Below are positions 1 to 5,395 of a stretch of 5,395 nt of DNA, in pieces. Position 1 is the first letter of the stretch, and every line of letters starts with the position of its first letter. Origin of the DNA: an uncultured Rhodospirillales bacterium (GTDB lineage: Bacteria; Pseudomonadota; Alphaproteobacteria; CALMVH01); contig CALMVH010000337.1 in assembly GCA_937873165.1 (NCBI GenBank), forward strand, positions 1 to 5,395, given 5' to 3'. The position numbers and the translations under genes were made by a program. The notes below the pieces were generated by a model. That model was not told the origin of the DNA. It saw only the letters and a list, made by a program, of their open reading frames with translations, and did not search any database.

Positions 1-881
1 TATTCGGTGAACGGGCTCGCACCCGGGAGGGCCAGTTGCAGGTGGAGCTTGCCGCCCTAGACTACCAGCGATCGCGCCTGGTGCGATCGTGGACCCACCT
101 GGAACGCCAGCGCGGCGGTTTCGGGTTCCTCGGCGGTCCGGGCGAGTCGCAGCTGGAAATCGACCGGCGCCTGATCGACAAGCGTATCGACCGCATCCGC
201 ATCGATCTTGATGGCGTCAAGAACACGCGTGACCTGCAGCGCCAGTCGCGCACCGATCCTTTGGTCGCGCTGGTAGGATACACCAACGCTGGTAAATCGA
301 CTTTATTCAACCGGCTCAGCCAGTCGCAGGTTATGGCGGCGGACATGCTGTTCGCGACGTTGGACCCGACCATCCGCCGCGTCGTCCTGCCCTCCGGGTG
401 GCCTGTGTTGCTTTCCGACACCGTGGGATTCATTTCCGACCTGCCGACAGGACTGGTCGCGGCATTCTCGGCTACGCTCGAGGAAGTCAGGCAAGCCGAC
501 GTAATCCTGCACGTTCGCGACGCCGCTCACGAAGAAAGCGCGGCTCAGCGGGCCGATGTGTTGAAGGTGCTGGAACAGGATCTTGGCATCGCGCCGGACG
601 ACGAACGCATCGTCGAAGTCCTGAACAAGATCGATCTGCTGGAAGATCCGGAGGCATTGCCCGACACCGCTGTCGGCATATCCGCCATCGACGGCAGGGG
701 CCTGGACCGGCTTACCCGGACGATCGACCGCAAGCTGAAGGCGCGGCGGCAGATCGATGCTGTGGAGGTAGACCTAAGTGACGGCGCGGCCTTGGCGGCA
801 ATCTATCGGCAGGGACGGGTACTGAACCGTGTGGATGCCGACGGCAGCGCCCACATCACTGTCGAAAAACGGGGCAGCTAG
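1..881 (+). CDS. hflX: GTPase HflX, 5'-truncated by window edge
   Basis: HflX is a GTPase that binds the 50S subunit and splits stalled or stress-damaged ribosomes. The reading frame is open from base 3, giving 292 visible residues. The N-terminal roughly 130-150 residues of a usual ~430-residue protein are missing. The visible start (FGERARTREGQLQVELA) is the conserved HflX helical region, so the TTG at 36 is an internal leucine and not a start. The glycine-rich HflX signature RGGFGFLGGPGE lies at visible residues 37-48. The GTPase motifs are all intact: G1 GYTNAGKST (92-100, bases 276-302), G2 region ATLDPT, G3 DTVGF (139-143, bases 417-431), G4 NKID (208-211, bases 624-635) and a G5-like ISAI near 226-229. 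A short C-terminal domain of about 60 residues follows. The TAG stop at 879-881 shares bases with the stop of convergent mazG. In many proteobacteria hflX follows hfq; the upstream gene is outside the window. Confidence 0.97.
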   Translation, partial: FGERARTREGQLQVELAALDYQRSRLVRSWTHLERQRGGFGFLGGPGESQLEIDRRLIDKRIDRIRIDLDGVKNTRDLQRQSRTDPLVALVGYTNAGKSTLFNRLSQSQVMAADMLFATLDPTIRRVVLPSGWPVLLSDTVGFISDLPTGLVAAFSATLEEVRQADVILHVRDAAHEESAAQRADVLKVLEQDLGIAPDDERIVEVLNKIDLLEDPEALPDTAVGISAIDGRGLDRLTRTIDRKLKARRQIDAVEVDLSDGAALAAIYRQGRVLNRVDADGSAHITVEKRGS

Positions 882-1678
882 GCTTTGCGTTCCTGAACCT
901 TGGCTTCCTGCCATAACTGGTCCATTAACGGCATCGTCTCGGAAGACGGTTCCTGACCCATCTCCCGCAGCCTAGCCTCTACCTGCCGGAAGCGGCGTTC
1001 GACTTTTGCGTTGGCGGCGCGCAGCGCAGCGTCGGGGTCGACCCCCAGTCGCTGGCCCAAGCGGACCATGACGAACAGCAGGTCACCGTATTCCGGGGCA
1101 GCCAGCGTATGGTGCCCGGCAGGCATTTCGGTTCGCAGTTCGCCGATCTCTTCCTCGACCTTGTCGAGGATGCCGGTGTCGTCCGGCCAGTCGAAGCCCG
1201 CTTGCGTCAGGCGGCTTTGAATCTTTATGGCACGGCCGAGTGCGGGCTGATTGACCGGAACGTCGTCGAGTATGCTGATGGAACTGCCGTTTTCTCCCTT
1301 CGCCAGTCTTGCGGCAGCCTTGCGGCGGTGCCACGCCTGGTTTACCTCTGCGGCTGTCAGAAGCCCGGTTTCACCATTGAGATGAGGATGCCGCCGCTGG
1401 ATCTTCGCCACGATCGCCTCCGCGACATCGTCGAAGGTGAAGGCTTGGACCTCCGAGGCGATCTGTGCGGAAAAAACGACCTGCAGCAGCAAGTCGCCCA
1501 GTTCGGACTTGAGATCGGCCATGTCTCCGCGCTCGGCGGCGTCGGCGACTTCGTAGGCTTCCTCGATTGTGTAGGGGATCAGCGACGCCACAGTCTGCTC
1601 GCGCTCCCAGGCCGATCCGGTCACAGGGTCGCGCAGGGTGGCGATCAAAGCAGTCAATTTATCCAGCGCATCCGACAT
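878..1678 (-). CDS. mazG: Nucleoside triphosphate pyrophosphohydrolase MazG
   Basis: MazG hydrolyses (d)NTPs to NMP and pyrophosphate. It cleans damaged or non-canonical nucleotides from the pool and is linked to stringent-response control in E. coli. The 266 residues match the usual two-domain length (E. coli about 263). The N-terminal MazG domain shows the metal-binding EExxE (E39, E40, E43) and ExxD (E59, D62 in SELGDLLLQ). The second domain repeats the pattern with VEEEIGE (174-180) and PEYGDLLF (195-202). The ATG at 1676-1678 is chosen because a strong purine-rich ribosome binding site sits 10 bases ahead and residues from MSDALDKL fit the family. An in-frame ATG at 1715-1717 would add 13 unlikely residues and bypass that site. 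One oddity: the segment usually seen as GCPWDKEQT reads GSAWEREQT (21-29), losing the Cys-Pro. It is the last gene of the minus-strand run and ends tail-to-tail with hflX. Confidence 0.96.
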   Translation of the reverse strand: MSDALDKLTALIATLRDPVTGSAWEREQTVASLIPYTIEEAYEVADAAERGDMADLKSELGDLLLQVVFSAQIASEVQAFTFDDVAEAIVAKIQRRHPHLNGETGLLTAAEVNQAWHRRKAAARLAKGENGSSISILDDVPVNQPALGRAIKIQSRLTQAGFDWPDDTGILDKVEEEIGELRTEMPAGHHTLAAPEYGDLLFVMVRLGQRLGVDPDAALRAANAKVERRFRQVEARLREMGQEPSSETMPLMDQLWQEAKVQERKA

Positions 1679-1688
1679 GGTTCTTTTT

Positions 1689-1698
1689 CCCCTTCCTT
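1689..1698 (-). promoter_or_regulatory. Ribosome binding site of mazG
   Basis: On the minus strand AAGGAAGGGG lies 10 bases before the ATG at 1676-1678. It decides the mazG start over the in-frame ATG at 1715-1717. It is one of the two best Shine-Dalgarno matches in the window, consistent with mazG being separated from the preceding gene by a 42-base gap instead of being coupled by overlap. Confidence 0.75.
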
Positions 1699-1720
1699 GT
1701 GACAAGTCGCATAACATATA

Positions 1721-2410
1721 TTATGGAAAACCGGCTCGATAGATCACTCGGTAGAGGATCAGTACGATCAGCGTGGTCAGCAGCCCGGAGATTACGCAAT
1801 CGCTCAGGAAATGCGCGCCGGCCGCGATCCGTCCTAAGGCCACGACGGTTCCGAACAAGATCGAAGCTGCGATCGCCACCACGCGATTTCGCGAGACGGT
1901 CAACGCCGCTGCCAGCGCGCAGAACGCAAACGACACGTCGCCGCCCACGAACGAGCAATTGGTGCGGCACTGATTGCTGATGATCCAGGCCGGCGTGAAG
2001 ACCTTGTCACCGCCGAACAACAAGATCTGTCCCGGCCTGGCGCGTCCCCAATGATCCTTCAGGATCAGGTTGGTGACCAAGCCAGCAGCAATCGCCACGG
2101 AGGCCACGATCAACGCGTAGGAACGAGTACGGCGACTATCGCGAAATCGATCAGCCAACAGCACAAGCAGCCGTTGGGCAGCATACACGAAGAAAATACA
2201 CCTCATTCCCACATGGAGATAAACGGTAAAAAAACTTCCCAAGCCTTTCTTTTCCATCAAGAAATGGCCATTGGAAAAGAACAAGGCGCTAGTTCCTGTA
2301 TCCAGATTTGGCCAGACGAGAAACAGCATGCTGGCGATCAACAGCATCACCATCAACCCTACGATCCACTGGTCACACTTCGTCACGGCGCTTGCAGCAA
2401 ATCTTCGCAT
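1721..2410 (-). CDS. PAP2-family membrane phosphatase with variant motif 2
   Basis: This is an integral inner-membrane phosphatase of the PAP2 (type 2 phosphatidic acid phosphatase) superfamily. The family removes phosphate from lipids such as phosphatidylglycerol phosphate, undecaprenyl pyrophosphate or lipid A. About six hydrophobic helices are visible in 229 residues (near 15-33, 61-85, 98-116, 157-172, 177-195, 206-224). Motif 1 is intact, KDHWGRARP (K118, R125, P126). Motif 3 is intact, GRIAAGAHFLSD (R194, nucleophile-position H200, D204). Motif 2 reads NCSFVGGDVS (151-160), with VGGD where PSGH is canonical, so the usual His is Asp158. The start is uncertain: the ATG at 2408-2410 has only GGAA directly adjacent, and an in-frame GTG at 2384-2386 (codon 9) overlaps the preceding gene's TGA as GTGA. 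With the ATG it overlaps the glycosyltransferase by 28 bases. That partnership suggests lipid or polyprenyl-phosphate processing; the substrate cannot be told from sequence. LpxE-like lipid phosphatase is one possibility. Base composition is AT-richer near the N-terminus. Confidence 0.88.
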   Translation of the reverse strand: MRRFAASAVTKCDQWIVGLMVMLLIASMLFLVWPNLDTGTSALFFSNGHFLMEKKGLGSFFTVYLHVGMRCIFFVYAAQRLLVLLADRFRDSRRTRSYALIVASVAIAAGLVTNLILKDHWGRARPGQILLFGGDKVFTPAWIISNQCRTNCSFVGGDVSFAFCALAAALTVSRNRVVAIAASILFGTVVALGRIAAGAHFLSDCVISGLLTTLIVLILYRVIYRAGFP

Positions 2411-3849
2411 TTCCAGACATGAAACGTGCGTATGTCGTCCCGGCCCAGCCGTTGCGTGAACGTTTCCAATGGCTGCACATGCAGGAAGGTGTGCTCAACA
2501 CCGGGTTCGTGCCATCGCGACACGAGAATGGTCTTCTTGCCAGTTTGAAGATCGACAGAGTTCGTCATGGCAAACTGACTATGGCGCTTGCCCTTGAAAG
2601 GCCAGATCACAATGTGATACGGCCTGTCGCGAAGGTAATAATTGAATAGAACAGCGAATTTCCGCTCGTCAAACAGCAGGCTGTAGTCTTGGTGCGTCGC
2701 CATCACCCCATCGATCAACTGGGCTGTTTTGTCCCACCCGCGCAGTTTTGCAAAGACATCCGTGTTCCTCGGCATCGCGTTCGGCGAGACAAAGCCGGCG
2801 AACAGGAAGCAGCAGAGCACCAGAACGGCCATGTTGAAGATCAGCGAAATACCCAGCAGAATTTGCGCGCGCTGAACCGCCCACGCGCACACCGCCAGCA
2901 CCAACGCGACGTAGGCCGGGGCCGCCCAATTGATATGCGCGCCCGCAATCAGCGACTGCACGATCACAATTAGCAGGACCGGCAGGCTGAAACAGGCGAG
3001 AAACACCATGCGGGCGTCGCGAACCGTTCGGTTGCGCAGTCCCAACCAGAGCGCGAGCGCAGCCGGAACCGGTCCGATGATGCCGATCTGGCCGGCAAGG
3101 AACTCCAGCATCGGGCCGAACCCACCCTTGCGGATGCCCTGCCAATCGGCGTTGTCGGCGGTATGGGAGAATGTTGCCCAGCCGTTTGACAAGTTCCAGA
3201 TCAGGTTGGGCGCGATCGTCAACAACGCCACGCCTGCCGCGATCAGAAGATACCGGCGGGCGTGGCGTGCATCGCGCGACAAGGCAATGTGCACGGCCAT
3301 GCCAAGAATAAAGTAAACCATCGCATACTTCGCCAGCAGTCCAGCGCCGATGCATAGGCCCAAGCCAGCCGCCCTGCCCTTGCCACCCTGCCTTTGGCAG
3401 ATCGACCAGTAAAGGCCGAGCGCCAGCGTCCAGAAAGGTAGCAGGACCGCGTCGGTCGAAATGATCAGCGATGAATACGACACGCTCGGCAGGGTCGCGT
3501 AGGTAAGGCCAGCCCAGAACCCGGTCAACCGGTTGAACATGCGCGTACCGAGCGCGTACAGCGCAAAGGCTGCTGCCGCGTGCAGCAATGGCGCCGCGGC
3601 GCGGATGGCAGCCTCGCTGTCGCCAAACAGATGCGTGGTAAGGCCGATAACCCACGCAATCATGGGCGGCTTCGAGACATAGCCGAACGCGACGTGACGC
3701 GACCAATCCCAGTATTGCGCCTCATCGAACTGAAGGTTCAGGTGACTTTCCGTCAGCGTAACCCAGCGAAACACCGTCAGTGCAAGAATGGCGGCGAAGG
3801 CGGTGGTTGCGGTGCGGTCGGAGGACGGGATGCGCGGCGGACTAGTCAT
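2383..3849 (-). CDS. Polytopic GT-C glycosyltransferase (PMT_2/ArnT-like, GT39/GT83 type)
   Basis: This is a membrane glycosyltransferase of the GT-C fold that would move a sugar from a polyprenyl-phosphate carrier to a lipid, glycan or protein acceptor on the periplasmic face. It has 488 residues: a short cytoplasmic N-terminus, a first helix near 16-33, roughly 11-12 hydrophobic segments up to about 353, then a soluble C-terminal part (about 355-488). The first periplasmic loop carries the family acidic motif FDEAQYWDWS (41-50; D42, E43) followed by GYVSKPPMIAW (56-66). Other family-like pieces are STDA (131-134), AKYAM (173-177) and NWAAPAY (307-313). The DEAQYW...SKPP pattern resembles rhizobial Rgt galacturonosyltransferases and ArnT more than eukaryotic PMTs; this is from memory, so the donor sugar is not assigned. 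The ATG at 3847-3849 overlaps the preceding MBL gene by 8 bases and lacks a clear Shine-Dalgarno, suggesting translational coupling. The 3' end overlaps the PAP2 phosphatase gene. Confidence 0.9.
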   Translation of the reverse strand: MTSPPRIPSSDRTATTAFAAILALTVFRWVTLTESHLNLQFDEAQYWDWSRHVAFGYVSKPPMIAWVIGLTTHLFGDSEAAIRAAAPLLHAAAAFALYALGTRMFNRLTGFWAGLTYATLPSVSYSSLIISTDAVLLPFWTLALGLYWSICQRQGGKGRAAGLGLCIGAGLLAKYAMVYFILGMAVHIALSRDARHARRYLLIAAGVALLTIAPNLIWNLSNGWATFSHTADNADWQGIRKGGFGPMLEFLAGQIGIIGPVPAALALWLGLRNRTVRDARMVFLACFSLPVLLIVIVQSLIAGAHINWAAPAYVALVLAVCAWAVQRAQILLGISLIFNMAVLVLCCFLFAGFVSPNAMPRNTDVFAKLRGWDKTAQLIDGVMATHQDYSLLFDERKFAVLFNYYLRDRPYHIVIWPFKGKRHSQFAMTNSVDLQTGKKTILVSRWHEPGVEHTFLHVQPLETFTQRLGRDDIRTFHVWKCEDLLQAP

Positions 3850-4609
3850 CGATTTCGATCACCATGCCGTCATAGGCGGGCTCTACATGCGGCGGCAACT
3901 CCCGACGCAAGGCCTCGTAGTCCAGCGACGATCCCATATGGGTCAGGATCGTGCGGCGCGGCTTCAGGCGCTCGACCCACTTCAAAACCTGCGAAATCGA
4001 CGCATGCGCGATGTGCGGCTCGTGCCGAAGCGCCGCAACAATCCAGGTGTCGAGACCCTCTAGGGCGCCGAACCCCGCATCGTTGATGTCCACCACGTCG
4101 GTCGAGTACGCGAACCTTCCTTTGCGCAGACCGAGAGACTTGCACACGAAATGATCCTGTTCAAAACACGATATGCCGAATGGCTCGATCACGGTGCCGG
4201 GTACGGCAACGCGGGAGGTGACAAACGGCTTTTCACTGTAGCCGGGTCCGCGGATGCCATACAGATACGTAAACCGCGTTTCGATATTAGTTAGCGTTTC
4301 GGGGGATGCATGCACCGGCACCGGCCTGCGGGGATGCAACGCCAACCCACGCACATCGTCGATGCCATGCAGATGGTCGGCGTGCGGATGGGTGATGATT
4401 AGGCCATCCACCTTCCCGACATTTGCCGCCAGCAATTGCTGCCGCAGATCGGGCCCTGCATCGACCAGCACGGTGTACGAACCTGTTTCCATCAGAATGG
4501 AGGTGCGCAGCCGGCGGTTCTTTGGGTTGGCAGGATCGCACTTTCCCCAATCGTTGCCGACCATCGGCACACCCATGGAGGGTCCGCACCCCAGCACCGT
4601 CACGCGCAT
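3842..4609 (-). CDS. MBL-fold metallo-hydrolase, PhnP-like phosphodiesterase family
   Basis: This is a cytoplasmic metallo-beta-lactamase-fold hydrolase, probably acting on a phosphodiester. The closest named family I recognise is PhnP (5-phosphoribosyl 1,2-cyclic phosphate phosphodiesterase), but no phn genes are nearby and the substrate is unknown. It has 255 residues. Residues 5-15 are the family opening (VLGCGPSMGVP). D50 (LVDAGPD) precedes the metal motif THPHADH (H74, H76, D78, H79). The remaining expected ligands are H153 (EQDHF), D171 (AYSTDV) and H224 (THMGSS), so the dinuclear metal site looks complete. Only one cysteine (C24) occupies the stretch where E. coli PhnP has a cysteine-rich structural zinc site. 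The ATG at 4607-4609 shares one base with the TGA of tatD (TGATG), with AGGAG 8 bases upstream. This tatD-MBL pairing is common in alphaproteobacteria as I recall, and a shared nucleic-acid or nucleotide clean-up role is possible but inferred. Confidence 0.92.
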   Translation of the reverse strand: MRVTVLGCGPSMGVPMVGNDWGKCDPANPKNRRLRTSILMETGSYTVLVDAGPDLRQQLLAANVGKVDGLIITHPHADHLHGIDDVRGLALHPRRPVPVHASPETLTNIETRFTYLYGIRGPGYSEKPFVTSRVAVPGTVIEPFGISCFEQDHFVCKSLGLRKGRFAYSTDVVDINDAGFGALEGLDTWIVAALRHEPHIAHASISQVLKWVERLKPRRTILTHMGSSLDYEALRRELPPHVEPAYDGMVIEIDD

Positions 4610-5395
4610 CAGGTAAGCTCCTGCGGCGCGATGGCACGATGAAACAACTTGAAGAAGTTGGCAGTTGTGTGGGCGGCCAGCTCGCGCACGGGGATCGCCT
4701 TCAGCGTGGCAACCGTGTCGGCTGTGTGGGTAACATAGGCCGGTTCGTTGCGCCGGCCGCGATATGGGGCCGGCGCCAGGAAGGGGGCATCTGTTTCGAC
4801 CAGGAAACGATCCAACGGGACGAGGCCAACGGTTTCCCGGATATCCCCCGCATTCTTGAAGGTAACGATACCGGAAAATGAAATATAAAGTCCGAGATCA
4901 ATGGCTTGCTCAGCCAGGCTGCGGCTGGAGGTGAAGCAATGCAGGACTGCTTTCAACGCTTGGCCCGAGGCTTCCTCCCGCAGGATGCGCATCGTATCGG
5001 CTTCGGCTTCGCGCGTGTGAATAACCAGGGGCACTCCGCTTTCCAGCGACACCCTGATGTGTTTGCGGAAGACTTCGTGCTGATCGTCCAAGTTGCTGGA
5101 ACGATTGTGGTAATCCAGTCCGCACTCGCCAATCGCGACGACCTTGGGATCGGATATCAGGTCGCGCAGGGTTTGCTCTTCCACATCGGCTTCCTCGCTC
5201 GCATGGTCGGGGTGCGTGCCGACGCTGGCGCTTACATCCGCGTAGGCGTGTGCGATGCCGATGATGCGCTGAGCCTCGCGCAGCCGGGTGGAAATCGTTA
5301 GAAAATGTCCTACACCCGTGTCGCGCGCGCACTGCAAGACCGCTTCACGATCTTCGGCATAGTCCGGAAAGTCCAGGTGGCAGTGACTGTCGACC
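4609..5395 (-). CDS. tatD: TatD-family metal-dependent hydrolase (DNase), N-terminal residues cut by window edge
   Basis: TatD proteins are TIM-barrel metal-dependent hydrolases with 3'-5' exonuclease or deoxyribonuclease activity, linked to repair and DNA clean-up. In the visible frame 261 residues run to the window's right edge, beginning VDSHCHLDFPDY. Since family members usually start M-x-VDSHCHLD, only a few residues including the start codon are missing. A TTG at 5335-5337 is an internal leucine, because conserved sequence continues upstream of it. All metal-binding positions are present (numbered from the first visible residue): HCH (H4, H6), E90 in GECGLDYH, H126 in VIHTREA, H152 in LHCFTSS and D202 in VETDAPFLAPAPYRG. 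The C-terminal PYRGRRNEP segment (191-199 plus 19) is also typical of the family. Several tatD paralogues exist in many bacteria (tatD, ycfH, yjjV), and this one is most like the YcfH type often found beside metG, which may lie just outside. It heads the visible minus-strand gene run. Confidence 0.95.
   Translation of the reverse strand, partial: VDSHCHLDFPDYAEDREAVLQCARDTGVGHFLTISTRLREAQRIIGIAHAYADVSASVGTHPDHASEEADVEEQTLRDLISDPKVVAIGECGLDYHNRSSNLDDQHEVFRKHIRVSLESGVPLVIHTREAEADTMRILREEASGQALKAVLHCFTSSRSLAEQAIDLGLYISFSGIVTFKNAGDIRETVGLVPLDRFLVETDAPFLAPAPYRGRRNEPAYVTHTADTVATLKAIPVRELAAHTTANFFKLFHRAIAPQELT
4618..4622 (-). promoter_or_regulatory. Ribosome binding site of the MBL hydrolase gene
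   Basis: AGGAG on the minus strand, 8 bases before the ATG at 4607-4609 and inside the last codons of tatD. Together with the TGATG stop/start overlap it supports this start and suggests reinitiation or coupling with tatD. Confidence 0.7.

Noticed and set aside
36..38. TTG as start codon of hflX
   Set aside because: The frame stays open to the window edge and the residues before it (GERARTREGQ) are conserved HflX sequence, so this is an internal Leu in a 5'-truncated gene.
860..905. Intrinsic terminator between hflX and mazG
   Set aside because: No stem with a following T-run on either strand could be found; the run of A in the hflX tail is not flanked by a usable GC-rich stem.
1109..1702. 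197-codon open frame on the + strand opposite mazG
   Set aside because: It lies antisense to a complete, well-conserved mazG, shows no family motif, and is explained by codon bias in a GC-rich gene.
1709..1735. AT-rich patch before mazG as a sigma-70 promoter (CATAAT on the minus strand)
   Set aside because: The -10-like hexamer is reasonable but no acceptable -35 hexamer is found 16-18 bases upstream. The patch also partly overlaps the end of the PAP2 gene, so I do not call a promoter.
2669..3706. Long open frame (345 codons) on the minus strand inside the glycosyltransferase gene
   Set aside because: It is an out-of-frame shadow of the glycosyltransferase: arginine-, glycine- and proline-rich low-complexity translation typical of high-GC alternate frames, with no recognisable domain, while the overlapping frame is an intact PMT_2-type protein.
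5335..5337. TTG as start codon of tatD
   Set aside because: Upstream codons in the same frame encode the essential HCH metal-binding motif and the typical VDSHCHLDF opening, so the gene extends to the window's right edge.
1..5395. Mobile element, CRISPR array, tRNA or toxin-antitoxin system
   Set aside because: No transposase, integrase, direct-repeat array, cloverleaf or attachment-like repeat was seen. The mazG here is the pyrophosphohydrolase, and no mazEF genes are adjacent.

Overview
This window is gene-dense, with roughly 60% GC by eye, and almost every base lies in one of six protein genes. The protein families and their sequence style point to an alphaproteobacterium. A sphingomonad or close relative is my best guess, inferred from gene order and protein style and not proven here. 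I see no rRNA, tRNA, mobile element, CRISPR array or long repeat, and no gene-free stretch of 300 bases; the longest gap is 42 bases.

Layout: the left end carries the 3' two-thirds of hflX (+ strand, cut by the window edge), a ribosome-associated GTPase. It meets mazG head-on at position 881. The two stop codons are read from the same CTAG palindrome, so there is no space between them. Everything right of this is on the minus strand. In transcription order (right to left) it runs: a TatD-family metal-dependent hydrolase (cut at its extreme N-terminus), a PhnP-like metallo-beta-lactamase-fold hydrolase, a large membrane glycosyltransferase of the PMT_2/ArnT type, a six-helix PAP2-family phosphatase, and mazG. 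The junctions overlap by 1, 8 and about 28 bases, and the last is a 42-base gap with a good ribosome binding site. This is very probably one transcription unit whose promoter lies beyond the right edge.

Functionally, tatD, the MBL hydrolase and mazG are housekeeping or quality-control hydrolases (DNA ends or proofreading, phosphodiester cleavage, NTP pool cleaning), and hflX rescues stalled or damaged ribosomes. The glycosyltransferase and PAP2 phosphatase sit between them as a translationally overlapping pair. Both are inner-membrane enzymes of types that use polyprenyl-phosphate-linked sugars and lipid phosphates, so they may form a small envelope-lipid modification module inserted in a housekeeping operon.

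The most notable points are the PAP2 protein's unusual motif 2 (VGGD where PSGH is canonical), a lower-GC patch in the same gene, and the shared CTAG stop. I do not see a clearly new biological system here; this is mostly an ordinary chromosomal region.
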